Below, piece by piece: positions 13,801 through 26,298 of a stretch of DNA of 64,000 nucleotides (position 1 is its first letter; the number at the start of each line of letters is the position of its first letter). The stretch is from assembly GCA_012295275.1 (NCBI GenBank), contig CM022670.1, positions 31,058,438-31,122,437 of the forward strand, written 5' to 3'. Below the pieces are notes generated by a model, which was not told the origin of the DNA, did no database searches, and saw only the letters and a list, made by a program, of their open reading frames with translations. This DNA is from Chrysomallon squamiferum. Its lineage: Eukaryota > Mollusca > Gastropoda > Neomphalida > Peltospiridae. A program made the translations under genes and the position numbers.

Positions 13801-15191
13801 CATGCTTCTTGCTGATATTGGTTTTGCAACATTGACTGATGCTGTAATTATTTTTCTTTTCCCGGACCATGACAGCCTACTCTCTACGCCATACATTTTC
13901 TTGTTACCAATGTTTGTCAATTCTGCTTCGATATCATCAAATGGTTTGAAGGGAGATTTCATTTTTATCACCGATCTTTTTGCACTTAATACTGAATCCA
14001 AAACAATTTCATTTCCTCCAGACCACGTAATATCTGCTTCAGTTTTGAACTCAGTTTCTTTTTTATGTCTAAGGTAAAAATCTATTGATTGTTTTGGATA
14101 CTTCAGGGAAAAAGATGAGTCAATATTGTCTACAGATGGAATATTAATTCTGCCAGTAGCCTGCATAACTTTTCGACCGTCCAGTTTAGTATTGATACTA
14201 CCTGAATACAGAGAATCATTCTTCTCGCCCATAAATTTTATTTCTACACGTTTCGATGGATATTTAATATTGAGTTCCAAATTTCCTTGTGTTCCTGCGC
14301 GATATTTGTAAGTAGTATCAACACCGTATTCCTTCTTTCCGTAAATGAAATCTCCCGAAGCTTTGAAGTCCTTTGCATTCAACCTGATTGTCCCCTTGAT
14401 ACGCATTAGTGAAATATTTGGAACGATAATTTCTGATTTAAACTCATGAGATATCTCCCCTTTGCCCCTGGAATAAATACTAATAACGCTTGCCTTCTTT
14501 TTCCCGAATTTAGCATCCATGCTGTGTTTGTATTGGTTAGAAGAGGGTTGCTTAAATTCAGTATCAAAAGATACATCGCTTCCTGGGTAACTAATCTTGA
14601 ATGAACCATAGAGTTTTGTGAGTTTTCTGCTGTTGTCTTTTAGACTAAGTTCAGTTTTGATTTTCTTGTTTTTCCCGTTTGTAAGACCATGTGAAGAGAC
14701 CAAGCTCCGGCTGTCGTGTTTGTGATTACCTCCAAGGATGATATTTGTATACTGAAAGAAAATTATTCCCCAATATATTTGCTATATAGAAAAAAAAAAA
14801 AAATTGTATACATATGTAATGCTTTAATTGTGTTACACAAATAGCTGGATGTAATCTTTGAATGTACGTAAAAATGTGTTCATTAGATTTGGTTACATTC
14901 TATAATAAGAAAGGAATATTATCTGACGTTGAAAACGATATAGGAATTGGTTATGATCATAAACCATTTAAGACTTATAATTATTTCTAATTCATATTAC
15001 ATTTAATACATAATTGACCTTTCTAATCAATATACTACAAACAGATTCTTTCTTTTATTTTAAAGTTCAAAAAAATCCACCGCATTTAAATATCTAATGA
15101 AATGATCTATGGACTATAAACGAAATTAATACACAACCCAGCCGCCTAAAACAACTATCTTATGACTGATGTGTAAACTAAGTAACCGGAA

Positions 15192-15228
<37 letters not shown>

Positions 15229-16149
15229 TGTGTCTAACCAGTTTTTATCTTTAAAGAATTTCAATTTGGAAATGTCAAATAAATACACAAAAAAGAATAA
15301 CAATATCTGTTTTTGAAATCGTATTCGATAAAGAAAATGGGAAAAAAACCCAAAACAAAACAAAACAAAAAATCATACAAAATATATTAGACATACCTGA
15401 GATGGATGATAAAATGACAATTTGTAATCTACAGAAGCAGAACTGTTTTTTATCGCATGGTTCAAATTGGCTGACGCGGTCACAATGTTCGACACGTCTT
15501 TGAAATTTTTACCATATTTGACCTGAACGTTCAGTCCCGAGTGCTTGCGTCGATTATGACTTAAATCTATGTCTGCTTGGAAATTCAGCTCCGGGTTCTT
15601 TTTGACAATCATATTTCTGAAATTATTGGTTGAATATTTTTGACGACCATAAACAAGACTATTTTGGCAAGAAATTAGGCAATACATTACTCCACAAAGC
15701 GAAGAAATGTCATTATTATTTCGCTCGGTACAAATGTAAAAAGAGACAGGAGTGGAGATTAATTGGATACTGGATTTTAGGGCTTTAGGCTGTTTCATCA
15801 TAAAAGAAAAATTGCGTCAAGTAACAAAGAAAGCTGAAAAATGCGAAATAACGAAATTAAGAACGAGCTAGTATAATCTAAAATTCGCAGATAACCAAGA
15901 GTTTCAAATACAGTTTGAAATGAAATCACAGAGAATTTGTATCAAATATCACACGTAACATTCTTAAACTGATTTCATTCAGAACTACAAAAGTGGACAT
16001 TTCGTAATTATATTTAGTAATTACGTAATGAGGTTTTGGCATAATATAGGGAGAGTGTGTGTGTGTTTGTATCAGTGAATTGTATATCTATATATCTATA
16101 TAGCTATATAATCTAGATTTATATAATCTCTCTATTTATATATCTGTCT

Positions 16150-16193
<44 letters not shown>

Positions 16194-18489
16194 CACCGTA
16201 CACGTTTATTAGTATAGTATTAGTTAATTTATACTTACGCATTGATCAAGTATTTATGCAGCGATGCCGTACTCTTGTTCTTCAGTTTAGCGCTCAGAGT
16301 TATCTTCTTTCTTTTGATATTCATGTGTCGCGGTAGATCATAATCTACAAACACTTTTGATGTCAACCCTTCATCCTTCTCTACTACATTCCCCACTGCC
16401 TTGATAGTCAGGTACTTCGATCGTATATGTACATCACAAATATATTTTCTTTTTCTTCTTGCCAAATTCCCTGAATCGACAAACAATTTCTTATGCGCTG
16501 TATAAAATTACATATCAATTTCTGGATTATTATATGGCGAAATCTTTCTAAAAAGCCATTTTAATTTTTATATAGAAATGTACATAAAAATTATTTTTAT
16601 CATTTGTTTTTCGAGTATTAAACTAAATAGGCCAAACACAAAGATGTTAGATTCATGTAATGTTAAAGATACATTAAAGCAGCATTTCTCAACTTTTAAC
16701 CCTTGCGTAACCCTTGAAATAAATTATATGTCTCAAGGAATCCCTCACCAAAAAAAAATTATATACCATATCAATCTCATATTTTTTTCTCCGGAGTTTG
16801 CGTGGTAAATAAATATCATATATATATATATTTTTTGAATAACTGGGTTAAGGAAAAATTAATACTTTTTTCTCAGGTTTATTGGTAATACTAAATAAAA
16901 TTCATATTGCTCGTTTATGATAATTTCTCATAAGTAAACTAACTAAAAAAAAAAAAGAAAAAAATTGCATTAAAAGATGTGTGCTAAATTTTTAGAATTC
17001 GTAAAACGTTCTTGAATGCTGGAGAATAAAAATACTGAATATCACGGATCAATGAGGGGCTGTACCTGCACGCCAGGAAGCACATAGACAACTGATGTAA
17101 ACCATGCATGCATCCTGTATTAGAGTGAGTCACATGATACACGAATCAGTCACGTGAAATACAGATCCCATTCACTAAATATATTCCTAATCGTTATGAT
17201 ATTTTTAGTAACAATAGGTTAGATAGGATGACGACTTTATTACAATAACGAAAAAGTTCCAAAGACTATGCTGTGCGTAATAAGGTGCATTAACTTATTT
17301 CACACTTTCTCGCAGAAGTCCTATGAACCTTTTGCGGAACGTAGGGTTCCACGGAACCCAGGTTGAGAATCGCTGATGGAAAATAGTCGTAAAAAATAAA
17401 TAAATAATAAATAACAATGAGAGTAACATAGCAGTAATAATCGTAGTAATAATAATGGTAATAATAATAATACGTATAAATACATATAAAACATATATAA
17501 AAAAAGGAAATACAGGTAACGTCAATAAATTTCCCAGGCAGTCTCTCGATGTTCACCGTGACATTTCCAGTCACTGATTTCCCATCCTTATAATCGAGAT
17601 CACCCTTTATAGATACTGGGGTAGATTCAGGTGTCTGTATAATTAGTGATGGAATGAATCTAAAGGAGTTTTTGGATGCTTTTATGTCATGAACTAATCC
17701 TGCGTGTATGGAATATCTCTCTTTGGGAGCAAGACCAACGAGCAGTTTCTGAGACGTTTCTTTGTCTGTATTGATTATTGTCGCTGGAAAATATAAACAG
17801 CTTTGGTTCAATATTCAGTTTACATATATACGCATCTGCACATGCTCATGCACCTGCACACATATATTATATATAAAACAGAAAAAAAAGATAGACAGAT
17901 AGATAGATAGATAGATACATGCAAAAACAAAGAGAGAAAAAGAAGAGGGAGATTGATTTAAGATTTTCTATTTTTCCAGTTTTCAGTATTACCTTATCGA
18001 ATTTTTGCTTTTCATTTTATCAGTGTAATAACTGATAAATGTCGTTTTAATATTTACGATGTATAAATTAGAGTCAAAAGAACATTAAATAAAAAACATT
18101 TATTAAAAGAAAGAATATTTAATATAGTTTTGTTTACTTAATAACAGTGCATGAGCTTTGTGTAAAAGTTCGAAATCATAATAATGATTCAGAACTCTAA
18201 AAACTCACTTTGTAGTGTGACAGGGTTTTTTCTGATTCCTTGAAATTGCAGATCGAGATTAAGTTTTCTGTTTTTCTCTGTGATAAATTTTCCGCTTATC
18301 TCGATAGGTTGGGCACCAGGATAACGGAGTTCAAACCGCGGCGTATATGAATAGCCGTTTTTAATATTCTTAATGGCCACCTCACTGACCAAGGCGTATT
18401 GTCTTGTTTTGTCAGTGACAAGTATACCAGAAAGTTTTTTCATGTTTCGACTATTTGTTACAGAACCTATGCAAAAATGATTTGAAAAA

Positions 18490-18524
<35 letters not shown>

Positions 18525-19303
18525 AAAATATTAGCATAACGTAACATCGCCAGATTACTATAAATAAATGTTATTATATACATTTATAAAAATACAAATA
18601 AATAAGTAAAAATGTGCATATATTCATCTCTTTCCTACAGCACCCAAAAATTATACACCTTTAATCATGAATTTACTCACACACATAGGTATGTCTTATT
18701 CAAAGCAACAGATATGGATAGAAAAAGACAAATAAATAACAATCGAAATAATATTATACATACATTTATACATACATACATATATACACAAACACACATA
18801 CATACAGAGAATGAGCGATGAAGAAACAAATGACAAAAATAACAAGAAAAACAACATCAATAATAATAATAATAACAATAATACATACATACATATATAT
18901 ATATATATAAACAGCTACATTATTAAAGTGAATACTGATTTCATACGAAATTAAAATAAAACTTTATATATAGACGTAATATTTTCTACATAAATTAATA
19001 TACCTTTCAGTAATGCCTCTTTCCATGGCGTAACAAAAGAGATATCGACGTCTTTTTTTTTGTAGTCGAGGGATACGTCTAGAGAAAGCGCTCGATTCAC
19101 TGTGGATCCTGGAGTGTTGAACGTCAGTTGAGCTACAGTGGCTACTTTCGACTGAAAATATAGCTATATCAATGACGACAACGATAACAAAACAAAACAA
19201 CAACAATTCAGTATTCTATTAGTAGCAGTAATTTTACAAAAAATAATAACACTAATAACATTAATAATAATATTAACATTACTACTACTACTACTAATAC
19301 TAC

Positions 19304-19352
<49 letters not shown>

Positions 19353-22300
19353 TTTAATAATTATAAAAACACGCAAATTATGACAACTGCACAAATTAAA
19401 ACTAGAATTACTGATCACTAGTAAGTAATATTAATTTAAAGCCTTCTATCTATTTATCTAGCTGTCTATCCGGCTGTTCGTCCATTCATCCAGCTATTTA
19501 AAACTTGCCTCTGAGCGTTTTGCCAGCAGTTTGTAGACTGTATGGGTATCACGATTTTTCAATGTGAGTCCAAATTTCAAAGGGCCAGTGAACGGGAAGT
19601 ATGGCGCATTTTCCATGTAGGAGGCATTGACGTACTGAAATTCAGCACACACTTCAAAGCCTGTAATTTTAGCAATTCTCTTTCCTGAACACAACTGTAC
19701 GGCCTTACGCTTGTCTGTAATTAATTTCTGTTCTCGTTCTCTGTTGCCGTATATTGTGAAAAATCCAGTTCTGAAAAGAAAACCAACCGTCTTAACGAAT
19801 AAAAAGATAACTGTTTAACGACATCGCAAACAGAGAATAATAACGATTATTTATTTATACATCGATTAGTGGGACACGTTTAAACATGAAATTGTCAAAA
19901 TAATGTGAACAGATAAATAAAATGTATTAGATGTGGACAAGCAATCAGAGCAGATATTTCAGAAAAAATAATGAGTTCTTTCTCCTGAAAAATAACAGTT
20001 ACCGTTTTCTCTATAGGAATGATATACCAGTATTTTCATGTTCATTACATTTACTACGAAAGGTATACTGTGCCAAATAAGTTTAGCGATTAAATAAAAA
20101 TATGAAATACAGAAAAGTGACTGGGTGCTGAATTTATTTGTAAACATTATTTAATTGATACAGCATTTCTGAATCTAGTCAGACGTAACACGTACTCATG
20201 GTTTCGACGTCGTTCTATTAATGTCAACTAATTAAACGGAGGGATACATCTACCAAAATGGTCAGAAAGGTTCAATAATGTGTGTGTGTGCACCAGTTGC
20301 ATTGATGACAGAAGTACATCGTCGTCTCATGCTTCTAATGAGAGCATTAATATCAGGAACAGTAATTGCGTTCCATTCCCGGTTCAGAGCAATTTGTAGG
20401 TCATGGACATTATGGATATGAGGACGGTTTTCGCATTATTAACTGGGGACAAGTCAGGAGACTTTGGTGGCCAGGCAGTTCAACACTTGGGTGTGGTTCC
20501 GCTCAAGGGCATTAGCTGCTAGCCTAGCGGTATATGGTCTAACGTTGTCATTTTGATACAGAATGCCAGGATACTGCTGCAGGAATGGAATGACCACTGG
20601 TGTATTGTTCTCGTCGCAGTAACGTTGAACAGTCATGTTCCCGTGAATGAAAACGAGATCTGTTTTACCTCCACCATGAATGCCGGCCTAGACCACGACG
20701 CTGCCACCGCCATATCGGTCAGGCTGAATGATGTTGTCTGCATCAAATCGTTCTCCACGACGCCTCCAAACATGACGCCTACCCTCCGCAAACATTTGCA
20801 CAAAACCTGGATTTGTCTGTGAATAATTTCTGCGTTGCCAGTGTTGGTATATTCTGGCCATCTCAGACGTTCCTGAATGTGACGCGCTGACAAGGGAACA
20901 GTTACAAGAAGGCGACGTTCTTGTAATCCAGCAGTATGGAGACGGTTACCAACAGTTTAAGCATGAATTCTAGTGCCTGAGGTTTGCTGCAAAGTACGAG
21001 CTAAACGTGGAGCACTTTCGAACCTATGTTCCCTTGGATTAATCGATATCGCACTTGCCCAGTTTGGTGTAAGAGTCGTGATATGGTACTGTCATGAACA
21101 CGAAAGTATTGAGCGACATCATATACGCGTTGGCCGGCGTTAAGACGTTCCGTTGTTTCATGGCGTTGATTTTCCGTTAAGCCTGAACGGCATATCCATT
21201 ACAACAGGATAAATTCTTCCTTTTGTTTTTGGATAATGTTGGTTCAGTGCATCAAAATGTGATTTCAAAATATATGCACGTGCAGTACACATAGCGGCGT
21301 GCGATATGACAAGTGATGTTCTTTTCATGACCCAAAGCAACAGGGCATTGGCAACTAACATATTACCACGTTTTATCTCTTTATTTTAATTTATTTGGAA
21401 GCAACAGTGATTTATAAAAACTTGGTAAACATTTTTGGATAAGTATATAATACAAATAAGATTAAAATAGTATTTATGCTGTGAAACCTATTTAACTTAC
21501 GTGACATCTAGAATTTCCATGTTCTTTTTCGGTGCCTCAATCTCAGCACTAAGAACTTTACCGCGGTCCAGTTCTATTTTTGCACGAACAGACATACTGG
21601 AGTGCCACGTGTTGACAATCCGTATTCCTGTTTTTGTGACGAAAGCGTCAATAGTCATAGCACCAGAGAAAAGAACAGCCCCACTGTAAGCGTATGTAAA
21701 TAATAAATATCTTAGTTTTTATGTATACTATAATAATATTAAAAAAAAGAGCACACTTTATAAAAATTTTGGTTTATGAAACAGTTATTTATAATAATAT
21801 TGTTTTCAGCTAATACAATGTTTAACATATGTTAACGGAAACAGTTTTCATCCTTATTTCCATCCATTCATCAATGCTTTTAGACATATAACCCATATAT
21901 ACAAACGTATATTCAAATGTGCAGAGAGATTTGTAAATATATAACTATAAAATATACAAGAATACAAGCATAATAGAAAAGAATACACTTTCCATGTCAA
22001 GACAGCAAGAAAAACCATACCTGGGCTGGATTGTTCCGTCAACGAGAAGACTTCTCGGACTTTTGTGTACCTTACGTAGATCTATCTTTCCTTTCGCTTT
22101 CAGGTCTACAGTTGCTGTTCCGTTGACTGTCAGATTGAGTGGGAGACCGCTGCTGGTAGGAATGATCATGGAGCTGTCGAGAAACATGATACTCTGTGTG
22201 AGCGAGTAGTCGTGGTCTTTCGACATTTTGATCAGGGCATCCAGAAAGTTGAAATTCTTTCCTTTGGTAAAGGAGTCGATGCCTTTGAAATGTCTGAAAG

Positions 22301-24514
22301 AGATTTCGTTACCGAACATCCTCATGTACATAGATCCTTTGATTCGGCCTAGCTTTTCCCGACTCTGGAAGAAGATAAAACTAGTAATTTTGATAACATA
22401 CAATGTTATAATATTCAAAAACCACCTAGCTAAAAGATGACCAAAGGCTGAGTATAAGAGTGAGAAACTAAAATAATGATGGTTAAAAATGTGGGGAAAG
22501 AACCCATATGCCTTGGATTATATATGATCTCAGGATGGAGAAAAATAGTTCATGTTGTTACCTGGGCAATATTGTCTCCAAAGTACCCATACGGTCCAAG
22601 ATAAGTTTCCAGCATATATTCAAGTCCTTCTATTCTTCCACCGAGCTCGAAAAGGTTAACTGAGTTTCCAAAGAGATCCACAGTCAAGTTGACCGTAGCT
22701 GCACGCGGAATGAATGATTTCGGCGACCAGATAAAGTTACTTTCCGCCATTGCCCCTATATTGAACCTTTTCAGAAAGAAAGATGCTTCATAATTTCTTG
22801 AATATTTCATATTGTGCATATCAAATTCTTTTTTCAGGTCTTCTTTTTCAAGAATGGCTCTGACACTTTGTTTATGTGGACTTGAAGTTTCTTTTAGATT
22901 CGTAAGATGAGACCAGATGAAAGATCCCACTTGACTGACCTTCTCCGACTCCAGAGTATTGGTGATAATGTTCAGAATATCTTGTGTTGGACATTCAATA
23001 AGAGCAAGGTAGGCTCCTATTCGCATTTCTGGATCTTCTTCTACGTCGCGGTACAGATTGATAACATCACGTTTCTGAAAATAACACATTCCAATCTGTC
23101 CGTCTAATTAGCGTTATACTAATATTTATGACATGCCCGTATACGCACAAATACACATGAACTAAATAGAATATAAAAACATAGCAATACACATTCAGTC
23201 ATAGAGAAGAACTCGTCGAAGTATGTATGTATATGTGTGTGTGTGTGAATGTGGGTGTGTATATGTGTATATGTATGTATGTATGTATGTATGAGTATAT
23301 AAAATAAAATCAGCATAACAGTTTCGCTTACATCGGCATCGCATGGCAGTCTGCGGAATCCATCCACAGCAGCGACTCTAATTTCCATGGGGTTTGCACT
23401 TCGAGTGAAACACTTGGACAAGATACTCGAGATACGTTTTAAATGTCCGGCATTGCCAATAGCTCTGATAGCTATAAGCGCACTATTAAAGTTAGTGTCC
23501 ATGATATGGCATCTGTAACCTATGTTTCTCTCAAGGCTGGAAATGATGTTGTTGACGGCGTACTGATTAGAACAATAATTTGCTTGGCAGTAGTTGTTGA
23601 CCAGGGTAGACACGGGCAGCATTGCTTTCAGCTTTATTTCTGGGGATTCTATAAGTGGCTTCACTTCTTCAAGCATTTCTACTGAAGGGTGTATGATGAA
23701 CGCCAGAGACGTTAACCACATGTCTGCTTCCATTCCCGTGACTTCTTTACTTAGTATAAGTTCCTTCAGTATCTGTACCGAGGCGCTCGTTCCAGCCATA
23801 GGAATGGCATCCAGCAAAAATTTTCTGGGAATATAATTGATATTAACAGACTAGAAACAGATAAAAATGTATTATTTATTATTATTGTTGTTGTTGTTGT
23901 CGTTATTGTTGCTGTTGTTGCTGTTATTGCTGTTGTTAAGAATGTCAAAATTATCATTATATTTGTTGTTGTTCATAATAATATTTTATTGTTATTATTA
24001 CTCTTGATGATGATGTTTATAATTATTATTGTTGTTGTGTCTGCTGCTGCTGTTGTTGTTTATAATTCAAAATAAAGTTTTGTTATAAAATATCTCTTTA
24101 CCTTCCTCTAACAGTGTTATCTTTACAGAGGAATCTATCGTTGACACGCATTAGTGTGTTTCTTATGGTGGTGCTGTCCACGTTTCTGACGGTGTAGACG
24201 AGGTCGGAGAATAGACGTGGAATATCAGAACCTATGTCGTCTTCAGAGAAAACGCAGAGTCTGTTCAGTTTGGAATCTAAATGATCCTGCTGATCCCCAT
24301 GTTTAAAACCAGTCCCGTGTTGAAATGTCAAATCAACTCTTTTGCCAATGAAACTTGCTATTATACATAATTATAAAATATAGTCTATTTTCCTTTCTTT
24401 TAAATGATATGATATGACATGAAATATAATCAAATAAAGTAAAATAATTTTTTAAAAATAACAATAATAAAATAAATATCAATGTAATTACAAAGTCCAA
24501 CAGAACAACTCATT

Positions 24515-24563
<49 letters not shown>

Positions 24564-26256
24564 GAAACCAACCTCTGTCATTTACAACACTTGCACTGCG
24601 ACTTTTCAATTCGAGTTTCTGCGTCACATGAGTTAAGGCGCCGCTGTTTTGATTGGAAAATGGACGAAACACGTGATATTCGCTGCAGGTGGCGCTGGTT
24701 ATCAGACCATCCTTACTCAACTTATGTTCGCAATCGTGCGTGCTCTGCATTAAAGGCAGTGACTGGAGTTTCTGAAAATAATTAATGTGTGAAATAATCC
24801 TAACAATTACAATAATATAGCTTAGACAGAATTGGTGAAAAGCAACCCTAAAATTAAATTAAAGTTGTTATTTTATAACTATCCGTTATTTACCGATGGG
24901 ACGCCATAAGGCACAGCTTGCACGGAGCTTTGATATCCATGACGACCAGTACAGCTCATTAGATCTTTGGTTTTTTTAACTGTCGTTACAGACCATGATC
25001 TATCTATTACTCTGTAATCTGTCATACAGTGTCCAGTCACATCAGTCTAGATAAATTAAAAATTGATACATATGTAATTAATATATATATATAGACAAGC
25101 ATTACAACATATATTTACATAATATATACAGTAATAAAAACAGATATATGAAAAATCCCTTAAATAAACAAAAAAGTATGATTCTATAATGTATCCATGT
25201 ATGTATGTATGTATGTATGTATGTATGTATATGCGTACATGCGTACATGCGTTCCTGTATGCTTGGAGGTATATATGTTTGTATGTATTTATGTATCTGA
25301 GTAGCCTATATATGTATATGCGCGTTTATTTATGCAAATATTTTAAGTTTATATTGCACCAAAATAATAATTTATTAGTATATGACGAACACATAACAGA
25401 AAGATGAAAACGATAAAGAAAATAAAAATAATTACCTCTTTCACGGTTTGACCTTGGTCTAGGCTGTTCATGGAATTCTGCAACATCGTCAAAATACCTT
25501 TCTTTATGTTGAGTACCCACGGCTCCTCGGCTCCTGTTGGACAGATGTCTTCAACGACGCCATCTTGGTATGAGAAGCGGAGTGGGTGGCGTTCCAAGGC
25601 TCGTCTGAACTGACCAACGTTGTCAACGAAAGTTAAATGTCCCCGTGACGTGTCAAACAGCTTCACGTGTCTCAGCTGTCAAAAATAAATGAATCACGAC
25701 ATAATTATGTTTAAAACAAGATAAAATCAAGATCTCCGTTTTTCCAAACAACTACAAAAATAAATAAATAAATAAATAAATAAAATGATATATAATTGAA
25801 AAAGATAATAATAATAATAATAAATAAATAAATAATTTATTGTTATATGGGTATTTGCAAGGATGTTTGAACGTTCGTAATTATTTATTATTTCATACAA
25901 ATTTCAAAATAAATTTAACTTTAATTAAAAAACAAAACAAAACTTAAAACAAAAACATAAAACAGATAAATAAAAATTTACTTTTTATCTAAGAAAAATA
26001 ATTCTTACTCGAAGTGCAAAATCACATTTTGAGATGACAGCTATGTCAGCCGTAGCCCGAATGTCTATCACGGCTTTTTCACTGTTAGCACCGCCCATCA
26101 GCGTTTCCGTTGTAACCTGGTATTCGTGTTCATAAGAAACACCAGGCAGGTACCGGAATTTTTTGGATTCTGAAATAGTGAACACCCGACTTAAATAGCA
26201 AAGTATGGAAACAAAATTTTTTCTGCGTTTCACCCACTTTCTTGGTCTTATTTTCT

Positions 26257-26298
<42 letters not shown>

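Larger units (their letters stand above)
15397..19770 (-). other. Lipid carrier exons 12-17, with possible furin site
   Basis: Exons in transcript order: 19509-19770, 19004-19151, 18209-18466, 17514-17783, 16239-16497, 15397-15616. They encode beta-strand-rich sequence linking the N-terminal module to the giant exon. The exon 12 to 13 junction only stays in frame with a GC donor (GAG then GCAAGT at 19508). Exon 15 needs the modest donor ACCT|GTATTT. Exon 16 contains ARRKRK (RRKR at 16448-16459, about residue 1211-1214), which matches the furin consensus R-X-K/R-R; insect apolipophorin is known to be cut by furin into two chains, though nearer residue 700. Confidence 0.85.

Noticed and set aside
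19164-19418. Poly-Ile frame on the minus strand
   Set aside because: Translation of an (AAT)n array within an intron.
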